From NCBI RefSeq assembly GCF_004348515.1, contig NZ_SMKH01000058.1:1-32030 (forward strand): 32,030 bases of DNA, read 5' to 3'. The translations under genes and the position numbers were made by a program. Positions within the stretch are counted from its first letter, which is position 1, and every line of letters starts with the position of its first letter. Below the pieces are notes generated by a model. That model searched no databases, had not been told where the DNA came from, and saw only the letters and a program-made list of their open reading frames with translations. The stretch comes from Actinomadura sp. KC345. GTDB taxonomy: Bacteria > Actinomycetota > Actinomycetes > Streptosporangiales > Streptosporangiaceae. This document shows, piece by piece, positions 22,716 through 31,560 of this stretch.

Positions 22716-22816
22716 TGCGGGCTGGTGAGCGGGGGGAGCATGTGCACGGCGAAGCATGTCCTGGCTGGTCAACGCCCCCGCCGAAGGTAACGGCCGGCGG
22801 ATCCTCCTTCACTGCT

Positions 22817-23218
22817 CTACCGTTCGGGGCCCTGCGCCCCGTGGCCGAGTACGCACGACATCGCCAGGTGGTTCCATGCGCAACTTTGACATACTTCCAC
22901 CACATACACCCTGAATTCTCCGTATTCGCACCCCATCCCGGCCGGTTCGGCGGCGGCCTCGACGCGTCCCGCGTAGCGGCCCGGCTCATCCCCATATACG
23001 TACGTGACGTGGGTGAGGGGTTCATGCCGGCAGGCCGTGCAGGGCTTCCCGGCCGGCGCCGCCCGCCTCGCCGTGGTCGACCACCGGGCCTCGGTCTCAC
23101 GGTCGGCTCTGGCCGCGCATACCAGCAGACTAAGCGCGGTCCCCGGACGCCGGAACAGGTCCCCACTTGCCAGGAGGAGGCGGGCTACGTATCGTGTCGA
23201 TGTATCGAGCCGATACAT
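22817..23218 (-). CDS. DUF5318-like protein (Rv0049-like), divergent N-terminus
   Basis: The C-terminal part is clearly like the actinobacterial DUF5318 family: CTACRHEPLTHVTYVYGDEP and EFRVYVVEVCQSCAWNHLAM. Its four Cys in two CxxC pairs suggest a zinc ribbon. The position between a ponA-type gene and padR/ino1 agrees with Rv0049 in M. tuberculosis. The N-terminal half does not show the family's usual DYALxRR and DVCDAHPYLL segments. The only in-frame ATG nearby is at 23218, giving 133 residues; it lies inside the PadR-type operator and lacks a Shine-Dalgarno, so the start is uncertain, and a non-ATG start downstream is possible. Several codons in the conserved part are A/T-ending (tat, gta, tgt, caa), unlike neighbours. 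Function unknown. Confidence 0.6.
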   Translation of the reverse strand: MYRLDTSTRYVARLLLASGDLFRRPGTALSLLVCAARADRETEARWSTTARRAAPAGKPCTACRHEPLTHVTYVYGDEPGRYAGRVEAAAEPAGMGCEYGEFRVYVVEVCQSCAWNHLAMSCVLGHGAQGPER

Positions 23219-23244
23219 TGGCGCGATACATCGAGCCGAGACAT
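23200..23244. promoter_or_regulatory. PadR-type operator array
   Basis: ATGTATCG-AGC-CGATACAT (23200-23218) is a perfect 8-bp dyad. CGATACAT then repeats directly at 23224 and, as CGAGACAT, at 23237, each step being 13 bp. ATGT/ACAT dyads are the known kind of PadR operator. The array ends 26 bp before the padR start and covers the ATG of the divergent DUF5318-like gene, so both could be repressed. Binding is inferred. Confidence 0.65.
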
Positions 23245-23269
23245 CGGCTCTGCCTGAGGAGGGACCGGG

Positions 23270-23947
23270 ATGGCGGCCAGGAAGGGCGCGGGCGTGCTGG
23301 AGCTCGCCGTGCTCGGACTGCTGCACGAGGCCCCGATGCACGGTTACGAACTGCGCAAGCGGCTCAACGCTCTGCTCGGCATGTTCCGCGCGTTCTCCTA
23401 CGGCTCCCTCTATCCGTGCCTCAAGCAGCTCCTGGCCAACGGGCTGATCATGGAGGACCGGCCGGAGGAACCGAACGCGGCACTGGCCCTGCAGAGCCGC
23501 CGGTCGAAGATCGTCTACAAGCTCACCGCCGATGGCAAGGAGCGCCTCCAGGAACTGCTGACCGAGGCCGGTCCGGCGTCGTGGGAGGACGAGGGGTTCG
23601 GCGTGCACTTCGCCTTCTTCTCGCACACCCGCGCCGACGTCCGGCTGCGGATCCTCGAAGGCCGGCGCAGCCGGCTGGAGGAGCGCCTGGAGAGCTTCCG
23701 CGCGGCCCTGGCGCGCACTCGCGAACGGGTCGACTCCTACACCCTGGAGCTGCAGAACCACGGGTTGGAGTCGGTCGAACGCGAGGTCAGGTGGCTCAAC
23801 GAGCTCATCGGGCGGGAGCGGGCCGAGCAGGAGCAGCAGGCCAGGAACGAACGGCAGGCCGGGCAGGAGCCGCAGGCCGGCCGAGAACGGCAAGACAGGA
23901 CTTCAGAAACCACCGCACAGGACATGCCTCGGGAGAACGACCGCTGA
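23270..23947 (+). CDS. PadR family transcriptional regulator
   Basis: Regulator of 225 residues. The PadR winged helix is at about 9-95 (LELAVLGLLHEAPMHGYELR, YGSLYPCLKQLLANGLI, KIVYKLTADGKERL), followed by a C-terminal helical dimerisation domain of the Vir type (about 105-190) and a Gln/Arg/Glu-rich tail (about 183-225) that looks disordered. GAGGAGGG lies a few bases before the ATG at 23270. It sits directly upstream of inositol-phosphate synthase with a 63-bp gap, the same pairing as Rv0047c and ino1 in M. tuberculosis, so control of inositol synthesis is plausible. The operator array upstream suggests autoregulation. The effector is unknown. Confidence 0.94.
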   Translation: MAARKGAGVLELAVLGLLHEAPMHGYELRKRLNALLGMFRAFSYGSLYPCLKQLLANGLIMEDRPEEPNAALALQSRRSKIVYKLTADGKERLQELLTEAGPASWEDEGFGVHFAFFSHTRADVRLRILEGRRSRLEERLESFRAALARTRERVDSYTLELQNHGLESVEREVRWLNELIGRERAEQEQQARNERQAGQEPQAGRERQDRTSETTAQDMPRENDR

Positions 23948-24010
23948 TCGGCGGCACCGGGGTCGGGTGAAGAAACACCACATGTTCCGAAAGAGAGAAG
24001 GAGCAACCGG

Positions 24011-25090
24011 ATGGGTTCGGTGCGCGTAGCCATCGTGGGTGTGGGCAACTGCGCCTCTTCGCTCGTCCAGGGTGTCGAGTTCTATAAGGACGCGGCGCCC
24101 GAGACGCGAGTCCCCGGCCTGATGCACGTCCAGTTCGGCGACTACCACGTGGGCGACGTCGAGTTCGTGGCGGCGTTCGACGTGGACGCCAAGAAGGTCG
24201 GGATGGACCTTTCCGAGGCCATCCACGCCAGCGAGAACAACACGATCAAGTTCGCCGACGTCCCGCCGACCGGTGTGACCGTCCAGCGCGGCCCCACCCA
24301 CGACGGCCTCGGCGAGTACTACCTGGACCTGGTCGACGAGTCGGACGAGCAGCCGGTCGACGTCGTGCAGGCGATGAAGGACGCCAAGGTGGACGTCCTC
24401 GTGTCCTACCTGCCGGTGGGCTCGGAGGAGGCCGACCGCTACTACGCCCAGTGCGCGGTGGACGCCAAGGTCGCGTTCGTCAACGCGCTGCCGGTGTTCA
24501 TCGCCAGCGACCCGGAGTGGGCCCAGAAGTTCACCGACGCGGGCGTCCCGATCGTCGGCGACGACATCAAGTCCCAGGTAGGCGCGACCATCACGCACCG
24601 CGTGATGGCCCGGCTGTTCGAGGACCGCGGCGTTGAGCTGCTGCGCACCTACCAGCTCAACTTCGGCGGCAACATGGACTTCATGAACATGCTGGAGCGC
24701 AAGCGCCTCCAGTCCAAGAAGATCTCCAAGACGCAGTCGGTGACCTCGCAGATCCCGCACGAGATGGCGAAGGCCGACGTGCACATCGGGCCGTCCGACC
24801 ACGTGCCGTGGCTGGACGACCGCAAGTGGGCCTACGTCCGGCTGGAGGGCAGGTCGTTCGGCGACACGCCCCTCAACCTGGAGTACAAGCTGGAGGTCTG
24901 GGACTCCCCGAACTCCGCCGGCGTGATCATCGACGCCGTCCGCGCCGCGAAGATCGCCAAGGACCGCGGCATCGGCGGCCCGATCCTGTCGGCCAGCTCC
25001 TACTTCATGAAGTCGCCGCCCGAGCAGTACAACGACGACCAGGCGCACGACGCCGTCGAGGCCTTCATCCGCGGCGACATCGAGCGCTGA
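24011..25090 (+). CDS. ino1: Inositol-3-phosphate synthase
   Basis: Enzyme of 359 residues that turns glucose 6-phosphate into 1L-myo-inositol 3-phosphate with NAD+, the first step toward phosphatidylinositol, mycothiol and related actinobacterial products. The Rossmann start [20 protein letters not shown] is the actinobacterial form of the GxGxxG loop. Family signatures follow: [56 protein letters not shown] and [11 protein letters not shown]. The length is that of the short prokaryotic form. AGAAGGAG precedes the ATG. It is probably co-transcribed with padR and is followed by a strong terminator. Confidence 0.97.
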   Translation: MGSVRVAIVGVGNCASSLVQGVEFYKDAAPETRVPGLMHVQFGDYHVGDVEFVAAFDVDAKKVGMDLSEAIHASENNTIKFADVPPTGVTVQRGPTHDGLGEYYLDLVDESDEQPVDVVQAMKDAKVDVLVSYLPVGSEEADRYYAQCAVDAKVAFVNALPVFIASDPEWAQKFTDAGVPIVGDDIKSQVGATITHRVMARLFEDRGVELLRTYQLNFGGNMDFMNMLERKRLQSKKISKTQSVTSQIPHEMAKADVHIGPSDHVPWLDDRKWAYVRLEGRSFGDTPLNLEYKLEVWDSPNSAGVIIDAVRAAKIAKDRGIGGPILSASSYFMKSPPEQYNDDQAHDAVEAFIRGDIER

Positions 25091-25145
25091 GCCCGCCGGC
25101 CGCCCGGTGAGCGGGCGCTGAGAGGCTGATCACAAAGTTCTCAAC

Positions 25146-25192
25146 GGACGCCCTGGCAGTGGACATGTCCCTGTCAGGGCGTCCTTACTTCT
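25146..25192 (+). terminator. Rho-independent-like terminator after ino1
   Basis: GGACGCCCTG (25146-25155) pairs with CAGGGCGTCC (25175-25184), and GCAG/CTGT extends the stem to 14 bp including a G-U pair. The loop is TGGACATGTCC, and a T-rich stretch (TTACTTCT) follows. It lies 55 bp after the ino1 stop. Confidence 0.85.
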
Positions 25193-25292
25193 GTAGGAAA
25201 ACGGTGATGTACCGCCCTACGGTCACGCTGCGGCCCTACTGTGACACCGCCGGTGACTGCGCGCCAAGTGGCGAGTCTTCGAGGTGAGAACG

Positions 25293-27068
25293 ATGGCACG
25301 CGAGATGTTCAAGGTGACGGCGGGGCTGACGGGGCTCGTGCTGGGGCTCACGGGATGCACCGGGGGAGGTGACGACGCCTCCGCGGCGGGCGAGCCCCGC
25401 GACGGCGGCACGCTGCGGATCGTCGGCTCGTCCGATGTCGAGCACCTCGACCCCACGTCCGTGGCCAGCGTCGGCGCGTACGGGCTCGCCCGCACGTTCG
25501 CGCGGACCCTGTTCGGGACGCGGGCGTCCAACGACTTCCAGGAGACGATCTCCGTGCGGCCCGACATGGCCGCGCGGATCCCGAGCCGCGAGAACGGCGA
25601 CATCGGCAAGGACCGCCGGACGTACACGGTGCGGCTGCGCAAGGGCGTCCAGTGGAGCACGAGCCCGCCGCGCCCGGTGACGGCGCACGACTTCGTCCGC
25701 GGGTTCGAGCGGCTGTGCAACCCGGCTTCGCCGTCCGCGGGCAAGGGATACTTCATCTCCACGCTCAAGGGCATGGAGGAGTTCTGCAAGGGCTTCGGCG
25801 ACGTGGACGCCAAGGACGCCGGGGCCATGTCCGCCTACCAGCGCGAGCACGAGGTCGAGGGCGTCCGGGCGAAGGACGACCACACGCTCGTCTTCAAGCT
25901 CAGGGAGCCCGCGAGCGACTTCCTCAACCTGCTCACGCTGCCGTACACGGCCGCCGCGCCGGAGGAGTACGACCGGTACGTCCCGGACTCGGCGGAGCAC
26001 CGGCAGAACACGATCTCGAACGGCCCGTACCGGATCAGCAACTACGAGCCCGGCATGTCCTATCTACTTACCCATAACCCCACATGGCGGCAGGACACCG
26101 ATCCGCTCCGCGAACGCCATGTGGAGAAGATCGAGATCACCCTCGGGCAGGACTCGCCGGAGACCGTCCAGCAGCAGATCGAGCAGGGCGTCGCCGATCT
26201 GGCCTGGGACCAGCCCGTCCCGACGTCCGCGATCCCCCGGCTGCGGGACGACGACAGGTTCGCGATCAGGGAGACCCCGAGCAGCAGCCCGTACCTGGTG
26301 TTCAACACGCTCAGCCCGAGCAACGGCGGTGCGCTCGGCAAGCGCGAGGTCCGGCAGGCGCTGCAGTACGCCGTGGACCGCAGCGCCCTGATCAAGATCG
26401 TGGGCGGCCCGTCGGTGGCCAAGCCGCTGCACACGGTGATCCCGCCCGGCAACTCCGGCTACGCGCCCTCGAACCGCTACCCGACGCCCAATGAGTCAGG
26501 CAATCCCGCCAAATGCCGTGAACTGCTCGAAAAGGCCGGCCACCCCGGCCTCACGCTGAAGTTCCCGTACCGCACCAACAGCGTCCACAAGCTCATCGCC
26601 CAGTCCCTCGCCGAGAACCTCGACGCCTGCGGCGTGAAGACCGAACTCAGCGCGGACTCCGGCGGCGCCTTCTACGCGGGGACGATCTCCACGCCCGCGA
26701 ACGCCCGCGCCGGCGAGTGGGACATCGCCGCCCCCGGCTGGACGCCCGACTGGTACGGCAACAACGGCCGCTCGATCATCCAGCCGCTCTTCGACGGCCG
26801 CACCTACGGGCAGAACTCCACCAACTACGGCGGCTACGACAACCCCGAGGTCAACGCCCTCATCGACGCCGCCCTCACCGCACCCGAACCGTCCCACGCC
26901 GGCGGCTACTGGCAGCAGGCCGACAAGAAGATCATGGAAGACGCGGCGATCGTCCCGCTCCTCAACCGCTCCCACACGATCTTCCACTCCACCCGCGTCC
27001 ACAGCGCCTTCTTCCTCCCCACCACGGCGGGCTACGACTACACCCGGTTGTGGCTCACCGACGATTAA
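25293..27068 (+). CDS. ABC transporter substrate-binding lipoprotein, SBP_bac_5 (peptide-binding type)
   Basis: Exported lipoprotein of 591 residues. The signal has a lipobox LTGC with Cys22, then a Gly/Asp-rich linker. The family 5 solute-binding domain (DppA/OppA type) begins GGTLRIVGSSDVEHLDPTSV and includes RKGVQWS, YRISNYEPG, VRQALQYAVDRSALI and GAFYAGTIST. Such proteins bind peptides, nickel or other ligands for import. No permease or ATPase genes adjoin it, so partners must be encoded elsewhere. The ATG at 25293 has GAGGTGAG upstream; a GTG 9 nt earlier is in frame but overlaps that site. A short patch of A/T-ending codons (tat cta ctt ... cat) lies near 26060-26080. Confidence 0.93.
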   Translation: MAREMFKVTAGLTGLVLGLTGCTGGGDDASAAGEPRDGGTLRIVGSSDVEHLDPTSVASVGAYGLARTFARTLFGTRASNDFQETISVRPDMAARIPSRENGDIGKDRRTYTVRLRKGVQWSTSPPRPVTAHDFVRGFERLCNPASPSAGKGYFISTLKGMEEFCKGFGDVDAKDAGAMSAYQREHEVEGVRAKDDHTLVFKLREPASDFLNLLTLPYTAAAPEEYDRYVPDSAEHRQNTISNGPYRISNYEPGMSYLLTHNPTWRQDTDPLRERHVEKIEITLGQDSPETVQQQIEQGVADLAWDQPVPTSAIPRLRDDDRFAIRETPSSSPYLVFNTLSPSNGGALGKREVRQALQYAVDRSALIKIVGGPSVAKPLHTVIPPGNSGYAPSNRYPTPNESGNPAKCRELLEKAGHPGLTLKFPYRTNSVHKLIAQSLAENLDACGVKTELSADSGGAFYAGTISTPANARAGEWDIAAPGWTPDWYGNNGRSIIQPLFDGRTYGQNSTNYGGYDNPEVNALIDAALTAPEPSHAGGYWQQADKKIMEDAAIVPLLNRSHTIFHSTRVHSAFFLPTTAGYDYTRLWLTDD

Positions 27069-27075
27069 CAGCACA

Positions 27076-27081
27076 TATGGT
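27076..27081 (+). promoter_or_regulatory. -10 element TATGGT, probable leaderless promoter of the MFS gene
   Basis: TATGGT ends 6 nt before the GTG at 27088, in the 19-bp gap after the preceding stop. The gene lacks a Shine-Dalgarno. Confidence 0.4.
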
Positions 27082-27087
27082 GATCTC

Positions 27088-28398
27088 GTGCGGGCCGGTG
27101 AGTTGCGGGAGATCCTGGGTGGACGTGACTTTCGGCGGCTCTACGCGACGCGGCTCGCCTCGCAGCTGACCGACGGGGTCTTCCAGGTGGCGCTGGCCGG
27201 GTACGTGTTCTTCTCCCCTGAGCGGCAGACGACGGCGGGCAAGGCCGCGGCCGCGTTCGCGGTGACGCTGCTGCCGTACTCCGCGCTCGGGCCGTTCGCC
27301 GGGGTGTTCATCGACCGGTGGCGGCGGCGGCAGATCCTGGTGTGGACGCCGGTGCTCCGGGCCGTGCTGGTCATGCTGGTCGCAGGGCTGGTCGCGGCCG
27401 GGCAGGACGGGGCGGTCTTCTTCCTCGGCGTGCTGGTCGTGCTGGGCGTGAACCGGTTCTTCCTCGCGTCCCTGTCGGCGGCGCTCCCGCATGTGGTGAG
27501 GCGCGACCAGCTGGTCACGGCGAACGCGTTCTCGGTCACGTCCGGGACGGTCATCGCGTTCATCGGCGGCGGCGTCGGCTACCTGCTGCGGCTGCTGTTC
27601 GGCTCCGAGGACCACGGGACGGCGCTGATCCTCGTCGCGGCGGCGGCGCTGTTCCTGCTGGCGGGCTCGATCGCGACGACGCTGCCGAAGCGGCTGCTGG
27701 GGCCGCACCCGTCCGAGGACGCCGAGTCCGGGCTCGCCCGGCCGGAGGCCCCGCGCATGCTGGAGGCGCTCCGCGGCGTCCTGGACGGCCTGGTCGACGG
27801 CGGACGGCACATCGCGCGGCGCCCGCAGGCGGCGCTGGCGCTCGCCGCGATCTCCTTCCACCGGTTCCTGTACGGCGTCGTCCTGATCATGACGCTGCTG
27901 CTGTGCCGGAACCACTTCGCGGACGACCCCGACAAGGGGCTGGAGACGTTCGCGCTGATGCTCGGCGTGTCCGGTGCGGGCTTCTTCGCCGCCGCGCTGA
28001 TCACGCCCGCGGTGGTGCGGCGGATCAGCAAGGAGGCGTGGGTGGCGTGGCTGTTCGGCACGGCGGCCGTGAGCCTCCTGGTGCTGGGGATGCCGTTCGC
28101 CGAGGCCCCCTGGGCGGTGGGCGCGTTCATGCTGGGCGTCGTGTCGCAGGGCGTGAAGCTGTGCGTCGACACGGTGCTGCAGGAGACGATCGACGACGCC
28201 TACCGGGGCCGGGTGTTCGCCGTCTACGACATGCTGTTCAACGCGGTGTTCGCGGCGGCCGCGGTGGTGGCCGCGACATGGCTGCCGTGGGACGGGCGCG
28301 CCGGCCTCACGCTCCTCGTGGTGATCGCCGCATACGCCGTGGGCGCGCTGGCCTACCGGTCGGCCGCCGCCCGCCGGCCCGCCCACGCCGTCCCGTGA
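27088..28398 (+). CDS. MFS transporter
   Basis: Integral membrane protein of 436 residues with about twelve hydrophobic helices. It starts MRAGELREILGGRDFRRLYA, then TRLASQLTDGVFQVALAGYV, and has the MFS loop between helices 2 and 3 (FAGVFIDRWRRRQILVW). The layout resembles the MFS_3/enterobactin-exporter-like branch that moves small molecules outward. A central hydrophilic loop (about 200-235) divides the halves. The C-terminal half holds TVLQETIDDAYRGRVFAVYD, a motif common in this branch. The substrate is unknown. The gene converges on bioA with only 7 bp between the stops, so no separate terminator fits there. Confidence 0.92.
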   Translation: MRAGELREILGGRDFRRLYATRLASQLTDGVFQVALAGYVFFSPERQTTAGKAAAAFAVTLLPYSALGPFAGVFIDRWRRRQILVWTPVLRAVLVMLVAGLVAAGQDGAVFFLGVLVVLGVNRFFLASLSAALPHVVRRDQLVTANAFSVTSGTVIAFIGGGVGYLLRLLFGSEDHGTALILVAAAALFLLAGSIATTLPKRLLGPHPSEDAESGLARPEAPRMLEALRGVLDGLVDGGRHIARRPQAALALAAISFHRFLYGVVLIMTLLLCRNHFADDPDKGLETFALMLGVSGAGFFAAALITPAVVRRISKEAWVAWLFGTAAVSLLVLGMPFAEAPWAVGAFMLGVVSQGVKLCVDTVLQETIDDAYRGRVFAVYDMLFNAVFAAAAVVAATWLPWDGRAGLTLLVVIAAYAVGALAYRSAAARRPAHAVP

Positions 28399-28405
28399 GC
28401 CGCGC

Positions 28406-29719
28406 TCAGAGGGATTCGGCGATGGCGTGCATCGCGGCGGCGATGTGCAAAACCTCGTCGTCGGTGCAGACGTACGGCGGCATCGTGTAGACCAGCGTGC
28501 CGAACGGGCGCAGCCAGACGCCGTGCGCCATGGCGATCTCCTGGGCGGACGCCACGTCCACCGGTTCCCGTGCCTCGACCACCCCGATGGCGCCGAGGAC
28601 GCGGACGTCGGCGACGCCGGGGAGGTCCGCCTCCCCGTCGAGCTCGCTGGTGAGGATCGCCTCGATGGTGTCGACCTCCTCCCGCCAGTCGCGGGACAGC
28701 AGCAGGTCGATGGACGCGGAGGCGACGGCGGCTGCCAGCGGGTTGGCCATGTAGGTGGGGCCGTGCATGAGCGCGCCCGCCTCACCCGACGTGATGCCCT
28801 CGGCGACGCGGTCGGTGCACATGGTGGCGGCCATGGTCATGTAGCCGCCGGTGAGGGCCTTGCCGAGGCACATGATGTCGGGGGTGATCTCGGCGTGGTC
28901 GCAGCCCCACAGCTCACCCGTCCGGCCGAACCCGGTCGCGATCTCGTCCAGGACGAGGAGGACGCCGTGCTCGTCGGCGATGTCGCGCAGGGCGCGCAGG
29001 TATTCGGGGGCGTAGAAGCGCATGCCGCCCGCGCCCTGGACGACCGGCTCCACGATGATCCCGGCGAGTTCGCCCGCGTGGCGGGCGGCCAGCCCGGACA
29101 CCTCGTCCAGGTACGCCTGGTCGGGTTCGGCCGAGTAGCCGAGCGGGGGCGGCGGAGCGAACACGTGCTCGGCGAGAACGTCGCTGAACAGGTGGTGCAT
29201 GCCGTTCACCGGGTCGCAGACGGCCATGTCCCCGAACGTGTCGCCGTGGTAGCCGCCGCGGACGGTGAGCAGCCGGTGCCGTTCGGGACGGCCCCGCGAC
29301 CGCCAGTACTGGAGCGCCATCTTGATCGCGACCTCGACCGCGACCGACCCGGAGTCGGCGAAGAACACCTTCGTCAGCGGCTCCGGCGTGATCTCGACGA
29401 GCCGCTCGGCGAGCCGGACCGCGGGCGGATGGGTCAGCCCACCGAACATCACGTGCGCCATCTTGCCGAGCTGCCCGGTGACGGCCGCGTTGAGCTTCGG
29501 GTGGTTGTAGCCGTGCACGGCCGCCCACCACGACGACATCCCGTCGATCAGCTCCGTCCCGTCCGCCAGCGTCAGCCGGACACCGTCCGCCGACACGACC
29601 GGCAGGACGGGCGCCGGCGCGGGCATCGGCGCGTAGGGATGCCAGATGTGCTCCCGGTCGAACTCCAGCATCCGCTCGGTCTCCCGCGGGCTCATCCGCC
29701 CGAGCTGAAGCGGAATCAT
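28406..29719 (-). CDS. bioA: Adenosylmethionine--8-amino-7-oxononanoate aminotransferase
   Basis: PLP aminotransferase of 437 residues of the biotin pathway that makes 7,8-diaminononanoate using S-adenosylmethionine as amino donor. BioA signatures are [12 protein letters not shown] near the start, [16 protein letters not shown] (about 59-74), [12 protein letters not shown], Asp258 in [12 protein letters not shown] and the PLP lysine Lys287 in GKALTGGYM. The start ATG at 29719 overlaps the upstream cca stop as ATGA, so the two are probably translationally coupled. No bioB, bioD or bioF is present in this window. The pairing with the CCA-adding enzyme looks incidental in function. Confidence 0.95.
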   Translation of the reverse strand: MIPLQLGRMSPRETERMLEFDREHIWHPYAPMPAPAPVLPVVSADGVRLTLADGTELIDGMSSWWAAVHGYNHPKLNAAVTGQLGKMAHVMFGGLTHPPAVRLAERLVEITPEPLTKVFFADSGSVAVEVAIKMALQYWRSRGRPERHRLLTVRGGYHGDTFGDMAVCDPVNGMHHLFSDVLAEHVFAPPPPLGYSAEPDQAYLDEVSGLAARHAGELAGIIVEPVVQGAGGMRFYAPEYLRALRDIADEHGVLLVLDEIATGFGRTGELWGCDHAEITPDIMCLGKALTGGYMTMAATMCTDRVAEGITSGEAGALMHGPTYMANPLAAAVASASIDLLLSRDWREEVDTIEAILTSELDGEADLPGVADVRVLGAIGVVEAREPVDVASAQEIAMAHGVWLRPFGTLVYTMPPYVCTDDEVLHIAAAMHAIAESL

Positions 29720-31200
29720 TCCCCGCGCCCCTCCGCCGGCTCCTCGGAGCCGGGCGGGAGGATGCCTTGTCCGGTGGCCCAGTGGCGGAGTTCCTCCGCG
29801 GCGGCGGCCTTGCCGATGATGCCGCGGTCGAGGCGGAGGTCGAGCAGGAACCGGTACGCCTTGCCGACGAGCGGCCCGGGAGTGATGCCGAGGATCTGCT
29901 GGATCTCGTTCCCGTCGATCTCCGGGCGCATCGCGGCCAGCTCCTCCTCCTGCGCCAGCCGCTCGATGCGCGCCTCCAGGTCGTCATAGGTGCGGCGCAG
30001 GCGGTCGGCCTTGCGCCTGTTGCGCGTGGTGCAGTCGGCACGGGTCAGCTTGTGCAGGCGGGTGAGCAGCGGCCCGGCGTCGCGGACGTACCGACGGACG
30101 GCCGAGTCGGTCCACTCGCCGGTGCCGTACCCGTGGAAGCGCAGGTGCAGCTCGACCAGCCGGGACACGTCCGAGACGACGTCCTTGGGGTAGCGCAGCG
30201 CGGTCAGCCGCTTGCGGGTCATCTTCGCGCCGACGACCTCGTGGTGGTGGAACGACACCCGTCCGCCCTCCTCGAACCGGCGCGTGCGCGGCTTGCCGAT
30301 GTCGTGCAGGAGAGCGGCCAGCCGCAGAACGAGATCGGGCCCCTCCTTCTCTTGGGCGATGGCCTGCTCCAGGACGATCAGCGAGTGCTCGTAGACGTCC
30401 TTGTGCCGGTGGTGCTCGTCGATCTCCAGCCGGAGCTTCGGCAGCTCCGGCAGGACGTGCGCGGCGAGGCCGGTGTCCACGAGCAGCGCCAGCCCCTGCC
30501 GCGGGTACTGCCCGCAGACGAGCTTGGACAGCTCGTCCCGGACACGCTCGGCCGAGACGATCTCGATGCGGCCGGCCATGTCCGTCATCGCGCGGACGAC
30601 GTCGGGCGCGACCGTGAAGCCGAGCTGCGAGGTGAACCGGGCCGCGCGCATCATCCGCAGCGGGTCGTCGCCGAACGAGTCCTCGGGCTTGCCGGGCGTC
30701 CGCAGCACCCTGTCCCGCAGATCGGCCAGCCCGCCGAACGGGTCGACGAACTCGTGCCCGGGAAGCCGCGCCGCCATCGCGTTCACCGCGAAGTCGCGGC
30801 GCCGCAGGTCCTCCACCAGGGACGTCCCGTACGCCACCTCGGGCTTGCGCGACTTCGGGTCGTAGGACTCGCTGCGGTATGTGGTGATCTCCAGCTCGAC
30901 CCCGTCCTTGCGGAGGCCGACGGTGCCGAACTCGATGCCGATGGTCCAGTGCGCGTCCGCCCAGCCGCGGATGATCTCCAGGGTGCGCTCGGGCGGCGCG
31001 TCGGTGGTGAGGTCGACGTCCTTGGTGGGACGGCGCAGCAGCGCGTCCCGGACGGGCCCGCCGACCAGCGCCAGCTCGTGACCGGCAGCCGCGAACCGGG
31101 CGCCGAGATCGTCGGCGACGGGCGCGATCCGGCGCAGCAGCTCGGCGATGGCGGTGCGCCGCGCGGGCTCGGGGGTCACATTCTGGTTGGGCACGGCCAT
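29716..31200 (-). CDS. cca: CCA tRNA nucleotidyltransferase
   Basis: Class II nucleotidyltransferase of 494 residues, pcnA-like as in M. tuberculosis Rv3907c, that adds or repairs the CCA end of tRNA. The head domain has [12 protein letters not shown] (46-57), catalytic DVD (61-63), ELEITTYR and [14 protein letters not shown] (130-143). A neck/body follows with [16 protein letters not shown]. The C-terminal part carries an HD domain ([10 protein letters not shown], His-Asp at 299-300; [10 protein letters not shown]) found in many bacterial members and linked to phosphatase activity. The ATG at 31200 has AAGGA about 10 nt upstream; the frame stays open further upstream but that part is unlike the family. 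Confidence 0.95.
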   Translation of the reverse strand: MAVPNQNVTPEPARRTAIAELLRRIAPVADDLGARFAAAGHELALVGGPVRDALLRRPTKDVDLTTDAPPERTLEIIRGWADAHWTIGIEFGTVGLRKDGVELEITTYRSESYDPKSRKPEVAYGTSLVEDLRRRDFAVNAMAARLPGHEFVDPFGGLADLRDRVLRTPGKPEDSFGDDPLRMMRAARFTSQLGFTVAPDVVRAMTDMAGRIEIVSAERVRDELSKLVCGQYPRQGLALLVDTGLAAHVLPELPKLRLEIDEHHRHKDVYEHSLIVLEQAIAQEKEGPDLVLRLAALLHDIGKPRTRRFEEGGRVSFHHHEVVGAKMTRKRLTALRYPKDVVSDVSRLVELHLRFHGYGTGEWTDSAVRRYVRDAGPLLTRLHKLTRADCTTRNRRKADRLRRTYDDLEARIERLAQEEELAAMRPEIDGNEIQQILGITPGPLVGKAYRFLLDLRLDRGIIGKAAAAEELRHWATGQGILPPGSEEPAEGRGE

Positions 31201-31443
31201 CGAGCGTATTTCCTTGGTTGACGGGCTGACAAAGGACTTAACCGATGATCGGCGGGGCGTCCGGAGCAGGACGGGACCCTTCACATGCCGAGATCCCCGG
31301 GTTACGTTCTGGACACTCCGATGTCGCCAGCGCGACCGCCGGTGAGCCTTCCGCACGACAACGGTAGCGGGACACGGACGGGCCACGTCCGCCGCGTGTG
31401 CGGCTGAGGCGCATCGTGAGGGTTTTACGCGACGGACGACGAG

Positions 31444-31480
31444 GGTTAAACCGGACGTCTCGGGTATGTGGGGATATCCC
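31444..31480 (+). promoter_or_regulatory. Sigma-B/F-like promoter and palindrome upstream of the YbaK-like gene
   Basis: GGTTAA (31444-31449), 12 bp, then GGGTAT (31462-31467) resemble the sigma-B-type consensus GTTTAA-N12-14-GGGTAT. The perfect palindrome GGGATATCCC follows at 31471-31480, over the expected start of transcription. This is in the 360-bp gap between cca and the YbaK-like gene; the rest of the gap shows no gene. Confidence 0.35.
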
Positions 31481-31560
31481 GCGCAGAGTGCGATGCAGGG
31501 GGACACAGCGATACCAGTCACCGGGGGTGAGCGGGGCGATCCCCGCGGGATGGAGCCGAT

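Noticed and set aside
22878-22914. TTGACA at 22886 as a plus-strand promoter
   Set aside because: No -10 hexamer lies at a usual distance, and the bases belong to the conserved codons of the DUF5318-like gene on the other strand.
23167-23970. Plus-strand frame overlapping padR, with a GTG after AGGAGGAGG near 23194
   Set aside because: It overlaps padR in another frame along its whole length, the composition is Arg/Ala-rich shadow, and padR has its own strong ribosome site and clear homology.
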